Below, one piece after another: positions 28,202 to 36,636 of a stretch of 64,000 bases of DNA (positions are counted from its first letter, which is position 1; each line of letters begins with the position of its first letter). This DNA comes from DATKAS01 sp963733765 (GTDB taxonomy: Bacteria; Actinomycetota; Acidimicrobiia; Acidimicrobiales; DATKAS01), in assembly GCA_963733765.1 (NCBI GenBank), contig CAVTEI010000007.1, forward strand, positions 124,001-188,000, in the 5' to 3' direction. The notes below the pieces were generated by a model, which did no database searches, was not told where the DNA came from, and saw only the letters and a list, made by a program, of their open reading frames with translations. A program made the translations under genes and the position numbers.

Positions 28202-29152
28202 TCAGAAGTAGATGATCTTCTTGGCGCGCTCTTCGACTTCGTCGAGATCGTCGGTCCATGCACCGGTCGACAGGTACTTCCATCCGCCATCGCAGACGAT
28301 GTACACGATGACGCCTTCGTCGATGCGCTCGGCGACCCGCGCTGCTCCGGCGAGCGCGGCGCCTGCCGAGATGCCGGAGAACACGCCGACGTCGGCCATG
28401 CGGCGCGTCCACTCGAGCGACTCGCGGGGCCGCACGATGCGCTTGCCGTCGAGCAGCTCGGTTCCGTGCCAGGTCTCGTACACCGGTGGGATGAATCCCT
28501 CGTCGAGGTTGCGCAGCCCTTCGACTGCTTCCCCAACCGGAGGTTCGACGGCGAGCACCTTGATGCCGGGGTTCTGCTCCTTGAGGTAACGCCCGACGCC
28601 CATGAGTGTGCCGCTCGTGCCGAGGCCGGCAACGAAGTGCGTGATCTCGGGACAGTCCCGCCAGATCTCGGGACCGGTGCCCTCGTAGTGCGCACGAGGG
28701 TTCGCGTCGTTGCCGTACTGGTAGAGGAAACACCACTCGGGATGCTCCACGGCCATCGCTTGCGCACGGCGGACGGCTCCGTTCGATCCTTCACCGCCGG
28801 GCGTCGACACGATCTCGGCGCCGAACACCTCGAGCAGCTGGCGCCGCTCGATCGACACGTTCTCGGGCAGGACGATCGTGATCGGATAGCCCTTGATCCG
28901 CGCGATGCCCGCGAGTGCGATGCCGGTGTTGCCCGACGACGGCTCGAGGATGCGCTGCGCGGGCTCGAGCGAGCCGTCCTTCTCCGCCGCCTCGATCATC
29001 GCCAGGGCGATGCGGTCTTTCACCGACCCGAACGGGTTCTGGCTCTCCATCTTGGCGAGGATGCGCACCCGCGGATTCGGGCTCAGCGGGCTGACGTCGA
29101 CAAGCGGCGTGTTGCCGATCATGTCGAGCGGGGAGCCGTACACAGCCGTCAT
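28202..29152 (-). CDS. cysM: cysteine synthase, CysM type (O-phosphoserine / CysO-dependent)
   Basis: 316-residue PLP enzyme. PLP lysine in NPFGSVKDRIAL, SSGNTGIALA, and AGLGTSGTLMGVGRYL for phosphate binding. The NVSIERRQLLEVFGAEI and HYEGTGPEI stretches follow mycobacterial CysM closely, and GLRNLDEGF keeps the arginine that selects O-phosphoserine over O-acetylserine. In mycobacteria CysM uses thiocarboxylated CysO as sulfur donor and Mec releases the cysteine; mec lies about 1.3 kb away but cysO is not in this window. ATG 29152 with TAGGAT (29167-29162) 9 nt upstream. Confidence 0.93.
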   Translation of the reverse strand: MTAVYGSPLDMIGNTPLVDVSPLSPNPRVRILAKMESQNPFGSVKDRIALAMIEAAEKDGSLEPAQRILEPSSGNTGIALAGIARIKGYPITIVLPENVSIERRQLLEVFGAEIVSTPGGEGSNGAVRRAQAMAVEHPEWCFLYQYGNDANPRAHYEGTGPEIWRDCPEITHFVAGLGTSGTLMGVGRYLKEQNPGIKVLAVEPPVGEAVEGLRNLDEGFIPPVYETWHGTELLDGKRIVRPRESLEWTRRMADVGVFSGISAGAALAGAARVAERIDEGVIVYIVCDGGWKYLSTGAWTDDLDEVEERAKKIIYF

Positions 29153-29161
29153 CGAGCCGAA

Positions 29162-29209
29162 ATCCTACCGGATCGGTCGGGATTTCCGGACGGCGCGGCG
29201 GGTTAGCGT
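29162..29209. promoter_or_regulatory. divergent leaderless -10 boxes of cysM and the amidohydrolase
   Basis: TAGGAT on the minus strand (29167-29162), 9 nt before cysM ATG 29152, and TAGCGT on the plus strand (29204-29209), 6 nt before amidohydrolase ATG 29216. The 63-bp region holds nothing else recognisable. Confidence 0.55.
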
Positions 29210-29215
29210 CCGGCC

Positions 29216-30445
29216 ATGACACGGACGGTCTTCCACGGCGGGACGGTCTTCGACGGAACTGGTGCACCCGCGGCGCAAGGTGACGTGCTCGTCGAGGACG
29301 GCCGCGTCGTCGACGTCGGCCCCCAGCTCGACGGCGACGAGGGCGTCGACGTTGGCGGGAAGTGGGTCTTGCCCGGTCTTTTCGACTGCCACGTGCATGT
29401 GATGTTCAGCCCCACGCTCATGGACATCGCGCGTCGAGTGAACACACCGTTCTCGAGTCGGTTCTTCGACGCGGTCCACAACCTCGACGCCACCCTCAGA
29501 CAGGGGATCACGAGCGTGCGCGACGCGTCCGGCGCGGACCTCGGCGTCAAGCAGGCAGTCGACCAGGGTCGCATCGCCGGCCCGCGCCTACAGATCTCGA
29601 TCTCGATGTTGAGTCAGACCGGCGGCCACGGTGACGGCTGGACGTTGTGTGGCGCGGAGCTCGGCGTCGGCGCGACGTACCCGGGCCATCCCCACACGGT
29701 CGTGGACGGGCCCGATCAGATGCGACACAAGGTGCGCGAGCTGCTCCGCGCCGGCGCCGACGTGCTCAAGGTGGCGACGTCCGGCGGCGTCCTGTCGCCA
29801 CGCGACGATCCTCGCCACGGTCACTTCCGCGATGACGAGCTCGCGGTGCTCGTCGCCGAGGCGAACGCCGCCGGCAAGTACGTGATGGCTCACGCGCAAG
29901 CGACTGACGGCATCAAGGCCGCAGTCCGCACCGGCATCCGCTCGATCGAGCACGGCATCTACCTCGACGACGAAGCGATCGGGATGATGCTCGACCGCGG
30001 CACGTGGCTCGTACCGACGCTCGCCGCTCCGCGTGGCGTCTTCGCGGCGCGCGACGCGGGCATTCCCGTGCCCGACGTCATCCTGAAGAAGTGCGAGATG
30101 GTGATGGAGTCCCACACCGACTCGATCCGTCGTGCGATCGCCGCGGGCGTGAAGGTCGCGATGGGCACGGACTCCGGTGTCTGCCCGCATGGCCAGAACC
30201 TCCGCGAGCTGGCGCTCATGGCCGACTGCGGGATGTCGCCGGAGGATGCGCTTGTCGCGACGACCAAGTCGGCGGCGGAGCTGCTCGGCGTCGCCGACGA
30301 CCTCGGCACGATCGAGCCCGGGAAGCGAGCCGATCTCGTCGTTGTCGACGGTGATCCCCTCGAGCTCGACAAGCTGCCCGACCGCATCACCCAGGTCTGG
30401 AAGGACGGCGTGCGAGCCGTCGGCGACAACGGGACGTCGGCTTAG
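29216..30445 (+). CDS. metal-dependent amidohydrolase (imidazolonepropionase / Xaa-Pro dipeptidase-like)
   Basis: 409 residues, amidohydrolase superfamily: LPGLFDCHVHVMFSP (first HxH), ADVLKVATSGG with the likely carboxylated lysine, VMAHAQ and SIEHGIYLDD (later His ligands), MGTDSG with the catalytic Asp, and a small beta-sandwich closing domain (GTIEPGKRADLVVVDGDP). Hydrolyses an amide, ester or cyclic bond; substrate unknown. It stands on the opposite strand between mec and cysM, where mycobacteria carry cysO. Its TAG overlaps the convergent mec stop. Confidence 0.9.
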   Translation: MTRTVFHGGTVFDGTGAPAAQGDVLVEDGRVVDVGPQLDGDEGVDVGGKWVLPGLFDCHVHVMFSPTLMDIARRVNTPFSSRFFDAVHNLDATLRQGITSVRDASGADLGVKQAVDQGRIAGPRLQISISMLSQTGGHGDGWTLCGAELGVGATYPGHPHTVVDGPDQMRHKVRELLRAGADVLKVATSGGVLSPRDDPRHGHFRDDELAVLVAEANAAGKYVMAHAQATDGIKAAVRTGIRSIEHGIYLDDEAIGMMLDRGTWLVPTLAAPRGVFAARDAGIPVPDVILKKCEMVMESHTDSIRRAIAAGVKVAMGTDSGVCPHGQNLRELALMADCGMSPEDALVATTKSAAELLGVADDLGTIEPGKRADLVVVDGDPLELDKLPDRITQVWKDGVRAVGDNGTSA

Positions 30446-30852
30446 GCCCAGCCTTCGAACGCGATCGAGTCCTCGGTGATCTCCCCATCGACGATGCGGT
30501 ACGAGCGCAGCACCGGCTCCGGCTGTTTGAGCGACACGATGAGGTAGTGCCACTCGGGATCGGGCGCCTGCGCGACGTCGGTGGGCGACGGGTACGGCTC
30601 GGTGTGCGTGTGGCTGTGCATCACACCGATGATCTCGAGCCCGCGCCGCTCGGCATCACGCTCGGCGAGAAGGTGGTCCTTCGGGTCGAGGGTGTAGAGC
30701 TTCGAGGACTCAGCCACGTTGCGGCACGGGTAGAACGCAGTGATGTGCGCGCGAGCGGAGTCGCCGGCCACGAGACCGCACGCTTCGTCGGGCAGCCCGT
30801 CGTAGGCGTGCCCGATCATCGCCAAGTAGGGCTGTCGAGTGAGGCGGAGCAC
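30442..30852 (-). CDS. mec: Mec-type JAMM metallopeptidase
   Basis: 136 residues. JAB1/MPN/M67 zinc peptidase: glutamate in LPDEACGLVAG and the H-x-H-x7-S-x2-D motif in MHSHTHTEPYPSPTD. In mycobacteria Mec cleaves newly made cysteine from the C-terminus of the carrier CysO. GTG 30852 is set by TACTCT (30864-30859) 6 nt upstream; the frame is open much further upstream but that text is antisense to smpB. Convergent with the amidohydrolase, divergent from smpB. Confidence 0.92.
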   Translation of the reverse strand: MLRLTRQPYLAMIGHAYDGLPDEACGLVAGDSARAHITAFYPCRNVAESSKLYTLDPKDHLLAERDAERRGLEIIGVMHSHTHTEPYPSPTDVAQAPDPEWHYLIVSLKQPEPVLRSYRIVDGEITEDSIAFEGWA

Positions 30853-30858
30853 GAGGCG

Positions 30859-30868
30859 AGAGTACCCT
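30859..30868. promoter_or_regulatory. overlapping divergent -10 boxes of mec and smpB
   Basis: Minus-strand TACTCT (30864-30859) and plus-strand TACCCT (30863-30868) share two base pairs. Spacing to the starts is 6 nt (mec GTG) and 9 nt (smpB ATG). Two polymerases could not occupy this site together, so the genes should compete for transcription. Confidence 0.6.
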
Positions 30869-30877
30869 CGACCCCCC

Positions 30878-31352
30878 ATGGCTCCGAAGGGCGTGAAGGT
30901 CGTCGCGTCGAACCGACGCGCCGCGCCACGACTACGCCGTGCTCGACACGATCGAGTGCGGGCTCGCCCTCGTCGGCAGCGAGGTGAAATCGCTCCGCGA
31001 CGGCAAGGTGCAGCTCGGCGACGCGTACGCCCGCGTCGAGCGGGGCGAGCTGTGGCTCCACAACATGCACATCGCCGCCTATGAGCACGCCGCCGGGTTC
31101 GGCGCACACGTGACCGACCGGCCCCGCAAGCTCCTCGCGCACCGGTCCGAGATCGACCGCCTCGGCGCCCGGGTCGCGCAGGAACGGCTGGCGCTGATCC
31201 CGCTCGCCCTGTATTTCAAGGAAGGCAAGGCCAAGGTCGAGCTCGCCCTCGGCAAGGGCCGCAAGAGCTACGACCGCCGGCAGGACATCGCCAAGCGCGA
31301 TGCCGACCGCGACATGCAGCGGGCGCTGGCCGATGGCCGCCGGGGCAAATGA
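30878..31352 (+). CDS. smpB: SsrA-binding protein SmpB (one frameshift near 30920)
   Basis: About 157 residues. SmpB binds tmRNA and is needed for trans-translation. The first frame gives MAPKGVKVVASNRRA; the second gives HDYAVLDTIECGLALVGSEVKSLRDGK, LHNMHIAAYEHA, the tmRNA-binding core and the basic tail KGRKSYDRRQDIAKRDADRD. The break lies in GCGCCGCGCC. As smpB is highly conserved and usually important, this is most likely a base-calling error. ssrA itself lies about 8.3 kb downstream. Confidence 0.93.
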
Positions 31353-31422
31353 TCGAGGGCGGGCCGCCACCCGCGCGGTACCCTCACCGGTAGTCCGACG
31401 AGCACGGAAGGAGGACGAACCG

Positions 31423-31479
31423 ATGGAAGCCATTGCCCTTGCCGCCCGGTCCTCGTCCCGCGTGCTCCCGGCCACCTGA
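31423..31479 (+). CDS. 18-residue leader peptide upstream of rsgA
   Basis: ATG 31423 to TGA 31479, encoding MEAIALAARSSSRVLPAT. It has a strong Shine-Dalgarno GGAAGGAGG (31406-31414) and a -10-like TACCCT upstream (31379-31384). The second half of the peptide is coded by the left arm of the hairpin at 31462-31502, and its stop codon lies in the loop. This is the arrangement of a translation-sensing leader; no known leader-peptide family is recognised. Confidence 0.5.
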   Translation: MEAIALAARSSSRVLPAT

Positions 31480-31513
31480 CCGCACTGCTCGGTCGGGAGC
31501 ACCTCCCAGGAGG
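31462..31513 (+). promoter_or_regulatory. hairpin and Shine-Dalgarno-sequestering repeat before rsgA
   Basis: GTGCTCCCG (31462-31470) is perfectly complementary to CGGGAGCAC (31494-31502), extendable by three pairs inward. It is followed by ACCTCC (31501-31506) and then GGAGGT (31509-31514), which can pair with each other over the rsgA ribosome binding site. The two structures share 31501-31502, so they could be partly exclusive. No T-run follows, which argues for translational rather than terminator control. Confidence 0.5.
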
Positions 31514-31520
31514 TTCTCCG

Positions 31521-32570
31521 TTGTCCGAAGTCGTCCTCGACGCTCTCGTCCCCTACGGCTGGGACGAACGCGTCGCCGCACTGTTCTCGTTCGAAGCAGC
31601 TCCCACCGACATCCCGGGCCGCGTTGTCCGAGTCGACCGCGACCGCGTTTCCGTCATCACCGAGTCGGGCGAGCACCGCTCCGCCCGCGGAGACCCGCTC
31701 CCGAGCATCGGCGACTGGGTGGGTCTCACCACCGGGGGTCCCGACGGCGATCTCGTCGTCCGCTCGGTGCTGACCCGCCGCTCGGTGCTCGGCCGGCGCG
31801 GCGCCGGCAAGGCACCCGACGGCCAGGTGATGGCCGCGAACGTGGATCTCGTGTTCGTGCTCGTCGGCGTCGATCGCGTCGTCCTCAACCGAGTCGAGCG
31901 TGAGCTCGTTGCCGCGTGGGATTCGGGCGCAACCCCTGTCGTCATCCTCACCAAGGCCGACCTGGTCGACGACCCGCTCGAGATCGCCACGGAGGTCGCG
32001 GCACGGTCGCATGGTGTCGACGTGATCATCACCTCGTCTGTCACGGGCACGGGGATCGACGAGGTCACCGCCCTCCCCCAACCGAACCGCACGGTCGTGC
32101 TGCTGGGCGCCTCGGGCGTCGGGAAGTCGACGCTGGCGAACGCGCTTCTCGGCGAACACGTGCTCGAGACGGGAGACGTGCGCGAACAAGACCACCGCGG
32201 GCGCCACACCACGACGACGCGCAGCATGGTGACGCTTCCGCTGGGCGGAGTGCTCATCGACACGCCCGGCATCCGCAGCCTCGGCCTGCTCGAGTTCGAG
32301 GAAGGACTCGCACTCGCCTTTCCCGACATCGAGGAGCTCGCCGCGCAGTGCCGATTTCGCGACTGCACCCACCGCTCCGAGCCCGGGTGTGCGGTGCGTG
32401 CGGCTGTTGCCGGCGGAGGTTTGGATGCCGCCCGCATGAGCTCGTACGAGAAGCTGCAGAAGGAGCTCGCGTACTCGGATCGGGTCGGCGATCCGATCGC
32501 CCTCCGGGCCGAGATGCGCAAGTGGAGGGCGATCCACAAGTCCGTGCGGGCCACCAACAAGAAGCACTGA
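31521..32570 (+). CDS. rsgA: ribosome small subunit-dependent GTPase A
   Basis: 349 residues. Circularly permuted GTPase that acts late in 30S maturation. Order seen: OB-fold N-terminus, then G4 (ILTKADL), G1/P-loop (LLGASGVGKSTLANALLG), the HTTTTR switch, G3 (LIDTPGIR), and a C-terminal zinc-finger CRFRDCTHRSEPGC. The TTG start at 31521 is set by AGGAGG 7 nt upstream. Preceded by the leader peptide and hairpin. Confidence 0.94.
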   Translation: MSEVVLDALVPYGWDERVAALFSFEAAPTDIPGRVVRVDRDRVSVITESGEHRSARGDPLPSIGDWVGLTTGGPDGDLVVRSVLTRRSVLGRRGAGKAPDGQVMAANVDLVFVLVGVDRVVLNRVERELVAAWDSGATPVVILTKADLVDDPLEIATEVAARSHGVDVIITSSVTGTGIDEVTALPQPNRTVVLLGASGVGKSTLANALLGEHVLETGDVREQDHRGRHTTTTRSMVTLPLGGVLIDTPGIRSLGLLEFEEGLALAFPDIEELAAQCRFRDCTHRSEPGCAVRAAVAGGGLDAARMSSYEKLQKELAYSDRVGDPIALRAEMRKWRAIHKSVRATNKKH

Positions 32571-32613
32571 GATTTCGTTGTCACAACCGGGGCCGCCCGA
32601 ACGTCGATCAGGC

Positions 32614-33894
32614 ATGGATGGACATGCAGACATCGTCGTTGTCGGAGGAGGTCTCGCCGGCCTGATCACCGCGGCGACCGCCGCTGGACCCGGCTCGGAC
32701 TCGCGGCTCGACGTCGTCGTGCTCGAGGGGACGCAACCGGGCGGGCGGGCTCGCACCGATGAGCGCGGCGGCTACCGGTTCAATCAGGGCGCCCATGCCG
32801 TCTATCTCGAGGGCGCGCTCCGGCGCACGGTTGGCGAGTTCGGCATCGACCCTCGAGGCGGTCCTCCGGCCATCAACCACACCTCCGTCTGGCACGAGGG
32901 TGCGCTGTACCCGATGCCGGCGTCGGCGCGGAAGCTCTTGGCCAGCCGCCTGCTCGGTCCGCGCGCGAAGGCCCAGATCGCGAAGCTGCTCCCCTCGCTC
33001 GGCAAGATCGACGCTGCATCACTCGGGAGCCTCACCGGCGCGCAATGGCTCGACAGCCTCGAGCTGCAGCCCGAAGCGCGCCAGCTCATCTCCCTCCTCA
33101 TGCGCACCGCAACGTACGTCGATCCGGATGCGATGCCGATCTCGGCCGACGCGGCGGTCTCGCAGCTGCAGATGGCGATCACGCCGGGCGTCCGGTACAT
33201 CGACGGGGGCTGGCAGACACTCGTCGACGGGTTGCTCGCGGTGTGCGGATCACGCGGGGTCAGGGTCGAGACGAAGTCTCCCGTCGTCTCGGTGCGCACC
33301 TCCGGCGGTGGTGTCGAAGTCGATGCTGGCACTGGTCACTGGACAGCCAAGGCCGTAGTGCTCGCGGGGCTCGGGCCCGCCAACGCGAGCTCGTTGCTCG
33401 GGCGGGACGGCGTCTGGGGTGACCTCGGGGAAAGCGCGACCGCGGCATGTCTCGACCTCGGACTGACGCGGCCGCCGTCGCACCCCGTCGCGTTCGGCTT
33501 CGCCGATCCGCTGTACCTCTCGACGCACTGTCCGCCTGCCGATCTCGCGCCCAACGGCGGCGCGGTCGTCCACGCGATGCGCTACGGAGCACGCGGCGTG
33601 GACGTGGACCGAGGGTCGCTCGACGAGCTCGTTGCCGGCGTCGGCATCAATGCGTCGATGATCGTGACCGAGCGCTTCCTCGCCCGCATGAACGTCGCGT
33701 GGACCGTGCCGACGGCATCTCGGGGCGGATTGCCCGGAAGGCCGCCCGTCACGGTGCCGGGCCACGACGGCGTGTTCGTCGCAGGTGACTGGGTGGGTCC
33801 CGTCGGGTTGCTGTCCGACGCGACGGCGGCAAGCGCTGTGAGCTCGGCGTACGCGGCTCGCTCGTGCGCGACGACGCTCGCCGGGGCACGTTGA
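32614..33894 (+). CDS. NAD(P)/FAD-dependent oxidoreductase (amine oxidase / phytoene desaturase-like)
   Basis: 426 residues. Rossmann FAD motif IVVVGGGLAGLITA at the N-terminus, GGRARTDERGGYRFNQGAHAVY as the second FAD contact, and the C-terminal FAD motif VFVAGDWVGPVGLLSDATAASAVSSAY. The form is that of flavin amine oxidases and carotenoid desaturase-like enzymes; no crt genes are nearby, so the substrate is unknown. It ends 5 nt before the ECF41 sigma gene; ECF41 genes commonly sit beside the oxidoreductases they control. Confidence 0.85.
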   Translation: MDGHADIVVVGGGLAGLITAATAAGPGSDSRLDVVVLEGTQPGGRARTDERGGYRFNQGAHAVYLEGALRRTVGEFGIDPRGGPPAINHTSVWHEGALYPMPASARKLLASRLLGPRAKAQIAKLLPSLGKIDAASLGSLTGAQWLDSLELQPEARQLISLLMRTATYVDPDAMPISADAAVSQLQMAITPGVRYIDGGWQTLVDGLLAVCGSRGVRVETKSPVVSVRTSGGGVEVDAGTGHWTAKAVVLAGLGPANASSLLGRDGVWGDLGESATAACLDLGLTRPPSHPVAFGFADPLYLSTHCPPADLAPNGGAVVHAMRYGARGVDVDRGSLDELVAGVGINASMIVTERFLARMNVAWTVPTASRGGLPGRPPVTVPGHDGVFVAGDWVGPVGLLSDATAASAVSSAYAARSCATTLAGAR

Positions 33895-33899
33895 TCACA

Positions 33900-34772
33900 G
33901 TGGACACACCCACGCACGAGCTCGACGTCTTCGAGGCGGAACGTCCGCGGCTGCTCGGCCTCGCTTACCGCATCCTCGGGTCCGCGGTCGATGCGGAGGA
34001 CGTCGTGCAGGAGGCATGGGTCCGGTGGAGCTGCGCGGAAGACATCGAGCGCCCCGCCGCATGGCTGACAACCGTCGTCAGCCGGCTCGCTCTCGACGCC
34101 TGGCGCGCTCAGCAGCGCAAGCGTGAGGACTACGTCGGCCCGTGGTTGCCCGAGCCGGTGGCGATCGAGCCGGGCCCGGCCGAGCGAGCCGAGCTCGCGG
34201 ACTCGCTCACGTTCGGGTTCCTCGTGCTCCTCGATGAGCTCACGCCGATGGAGCGGGTCGTGTTCCTCCTCGCTGATGTGTTCGGCGAGCCGTACGCCGA
34301 CATCGCTTCGACAGTCGGGAAGTCAGAGGTGGCATGCCGTCAGATCGCGAGCCGCGCCCGCCGCCGGTTGCAGCAGTCGAAGCCCACGAGACCGAGTCGC
34401 TCGTCTGCTCCGCTCGCCGCGGCCTTGCTGCAAGCGGTCGCCAGCGGGGATGTCGCGGCGACGATGGCCTTGCTCGATCCTGATGTCGTGCTCACGAGCG
34501 ACGGTGGGCCGCACCGTCATGCGGCTCGACGTCCCGTCATAGGCGCGGACCGGGTCACGCGCCTGCTGGTGAACATCACCCGCCGCGGCCTCGCCAACGC
34601 CGACATGCAGTTCGTAGAGGTCAACCGGACGCCGGCGCTCGTGATCTCGTTCCGCGGCCGCCCTGAGATGGTGGTGGCGATCGAGAGCAACGAGGATCGG
34701 GTTCAAGCGATCCGCATCGTCGTCAACCCCGACAAGCTCAAGCACCTCGCCGAGCCGATGCGCTTGATCTAA
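33900..34772 (+). CDS. ECF41-type sigma factor with SnoaL-like C-terminal domain (SigJ-like)
   Basis: 290 residues. Region 2 (AYRILGSAVDAEDVVQEAWVRW) and region 4 (DELTPMERVVFLLADVF...VACRQIASRARRRL) are followed by an NTF2/SnoaL-like extension from about 170. The C-terminal NPDKL signature of ECF41 is present (VVNPDKLKHL). The linker signature DGGGK appears only as DGGPH. In ECF41 this extension replaces an anti-sigma factor. GTG 33900 is the chosen start; the upstream oxidoreductase is the likely target. Confidence 0.9.
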   Translation: MDTPTHELDVFEAERPRLLGLAYRILGSAVDAEDVVQEAWVRWSCAEDIERPAAWLTTVVSRLALDAWRAQQRKREDYVGPWLPEPVAIEPGPAERAELADSLTFGFLVLLDELTPMERVVFLLADVFGEPYADIASTVGKSEVACRQIASRARRRLQQSKPTRPSRSSAPLAAALLQAVASGDVAATMALLDPDVVLTSDGGPHRHAARRPVIGADRVTRLLVNITRRGLANADMQFVEVNRTPALVISFRGRPEMVVAIESNEDRVQAIRIVVNPDKLKHLAEPMRLI

Positions 34773-34783
34773 GGCGACTGCGA

Positions 34784-35539
34784 CTACGCGTTCAGCTTCC
34801 GCACCCCGAACCAGATGCCGAAGCCGACGAGGGCGAGGATGCCGACGGCGACCGCGCCGATCACCAACGGCGTGGAGTCGTCCTCTTCGGTGTCAATCGT
34901 GCTGGCGGCGGTGGTCGCGACAGCGGTCGAGTCGGGCGTGACTGCGGTCGTCCCCGCTGCCGCCGTGGTCGCCGCTGCCTCGGTAGTCGGGGCTGCCGCT
35001 GTGGTCCCGGCGGCCGTGGTCGTTGTCGCCTGATCCGGCAGTTGAGCAACCACGACGACGGGCGCCGGGTCCTCGGGCTCGCTGCCGTCGGGGTTCGGCG
35101 GCTGGATCCATCGAATCTCGCCGACCTCGCACGTTTGGACAACAGGGAAGAGCAAGACCTGATCCGGGGTGTCCGGGAAGGTCATGAACACGCTGAGGCC
35201 GAGTGGCTCGTGATCAGGCTGGGGACCGCCGGTCCAAGTGATCACGTTCCCGGCCACTGCGAACTCCCAACCGGGGACGAGCTCGGGCCGGACGTCCGTC
35301 ACCCCTGCGGGAACTTGCATCTCGACCTTCGTCGTCGGCGACTCGCTGCAGCCGTGCTCGATCGTGAACAGCACGGGCGAGGTCGATCCGGGCTCGACTT
35401 GCGTCGGCTCGACCTCGACGTGGGCGAACGCGGGTGTGGCCAGGAGGATGAGGGCGCCAGCCGCAAAGGCCGCCGAGGTCAGGAGCTTTCGGGGGGAAAT
35501 CACGGGTTTGCATGCTGCCAGACGGGTGGCCTCTCCCAC
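34784..35539 (-). CDS. YcnI/DUF1775 copper-binding membrane protein
   Basis: 251 residues. Signal sequence ending TPAFA, then AHVEVEPTQVEPGS: the mature N-terminal histidine is the copper ligand of YcnI proteins, with the conserved tryptophan in PGWEFAVAG. A Thr/Ala-rich linker (about 165-215) leads to a membrane helix (LVIGAVAVGILALVGFGIWFG) and basic tail. Likely a copper-site protein of the outer membrane face. No CopC/CopD partner is adjacent. Convergent with the ECF41 gene. Confidence 0.85.
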   Translation of the reverse strand: MGEATRLAACKPVISPRKLLTSAAFAAGALILLATPAFAHVEVEPTQVEPGSTSPVLFTIEHGCSESPTTKVEMQVPAGVTDVRPELVPGWEFAVAGNVITWTGGPQPDHEPLGLSVFMTFPDTPDQVLLFPVVQTCEVGEIRWIQPPNPDGSEPEDPAPVVVVAQLPDQATTTTAAGTTAAAPTTEAAATTAAAGTTAVTPDSTAVATTAASTIDTEEDDSTPLVIGAVAVGILALVGFGIWFGVRKLNA

Positions 35540-35569
35540 CCATCAGGCGAGGGTCCCTACCTATCAGCG

Positions 35570-36608
35570 TCACGTATCGGCGTCGCGCACGGCTCTCGCG
35601 ATCTCGCCCCAACGCGCGAGATGATCGGGCTCCCGGGTGATGTCGTCGACCGTGAGATACGAAATGACCCGCTCCGCGACACCGGCGTACCGACCGATGA
35701 TCTGGTCGGCGATGTCGTCCCAACGTCCCACGATGGCGAACACGTCGAGCATCTCGTCGGTGATCGTCGCCGAGAGACCGTCCATGTCGCCGGCCTTCAA
35801 CCGTTCGTTCAGCTTCGCGGACGTTCCCTCGAACCCGAGGTCGTCGAACTGGAACGCGTAGTTCCGCGTCGAGCCGTAGAACCCGATCTGCGTTCGAGCC
35901 CGACGGGAGAGAAGCGCGCGGTCCTCGTGGGTGTCGCCCGGAACGATGAACACCGGGATCAACAGGTCGACGTCGGCGGCCGGGCGGCCCGCCTTTGCGG
36001 CGCCGGCGCGCACCGCCGGAACGAGGCGCTGCTCGAGGTACTGCACCGAGTGCAGCGGGTGGACGTGCACGCCGTCGGCCACCTCACCGGCCATCGTCGT
36101 CATCCACGGGCCCACCGCTGACACATCCACCTTGATGTCGCCGTGCTCGTGCATGGGCGGCCGCCACTGATCCGGAAGCAACGACAGCTGGTAGTACGGC
36201 CCGTCATGAGCGAGCTTCCGCTCGCTGCGAAACGCCGCCAGCGAGTCCTTCACGGCCAGGACGTAGTCGCGCATGCGCGGCCCGGGTGGATCGAAGGCCA
36301 CTCCGTAGCGACGCTCGATGTGTGCCTTGACCTGGCTGCCGAGACCCAGACGGAAGCGACCGCCGGTGTTCCCCGCGAGCTCCCACGCGATGCTCGCCGC
36401 GATCATCGGGCTCACCGGGAACGCAACCGCAATTCCGGTGGAGAACGTCAGCGTCGGCGCGGCAGCCGCGGCCGCGGCGATGCTCATCCACGGGGTTTGA
36501 CCGGTCTCGGTGAACACCATCCCCGAGAACCCGGCCGCCTCGACCCGCCGCGGCGAGGTCGGCGGCCTCGGTCCAGGAGGTGGGCCCGACCATCACGTCG
36601 AAGTGCAT
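35570..36608 (-). CDS. LLM-class F420-dependent oxidoreductase (one frameshift near 36545)
   Basis: About 345 residues, TIM barrel. Shifted N-terminus MHFDVMVGPTSWTEAADLAA joins GMVFTETGQTPWMSIA; then FSTGIAVAFPVSPMIAA, NTGGRFRLGLGSQVKAHIERRYG and VDVSAVGPWMTTMAGEVADGVHVH. This pattern matches the TIGR03617-type luciferase-like F420 enzymes of actinobacteria. Uses F420H2/F420 to reduce or oxidise an unidentified substrate. It lies ahead of, on the same strand as, nothing closer than the YcnI gene (30 nt), with SDR and CoA-transferase genes upstream. Confidence 0.86.
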
Positions 36609-36636
36609 CCTCGTCTCCCCTCCTCTTCTTCTTCGC

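Noticed and set aside
30816..32756. A 646-codon open frame on the minus strand
   Set aside because: Antisense to rsgA and smpB, both identified by complete motif sets.
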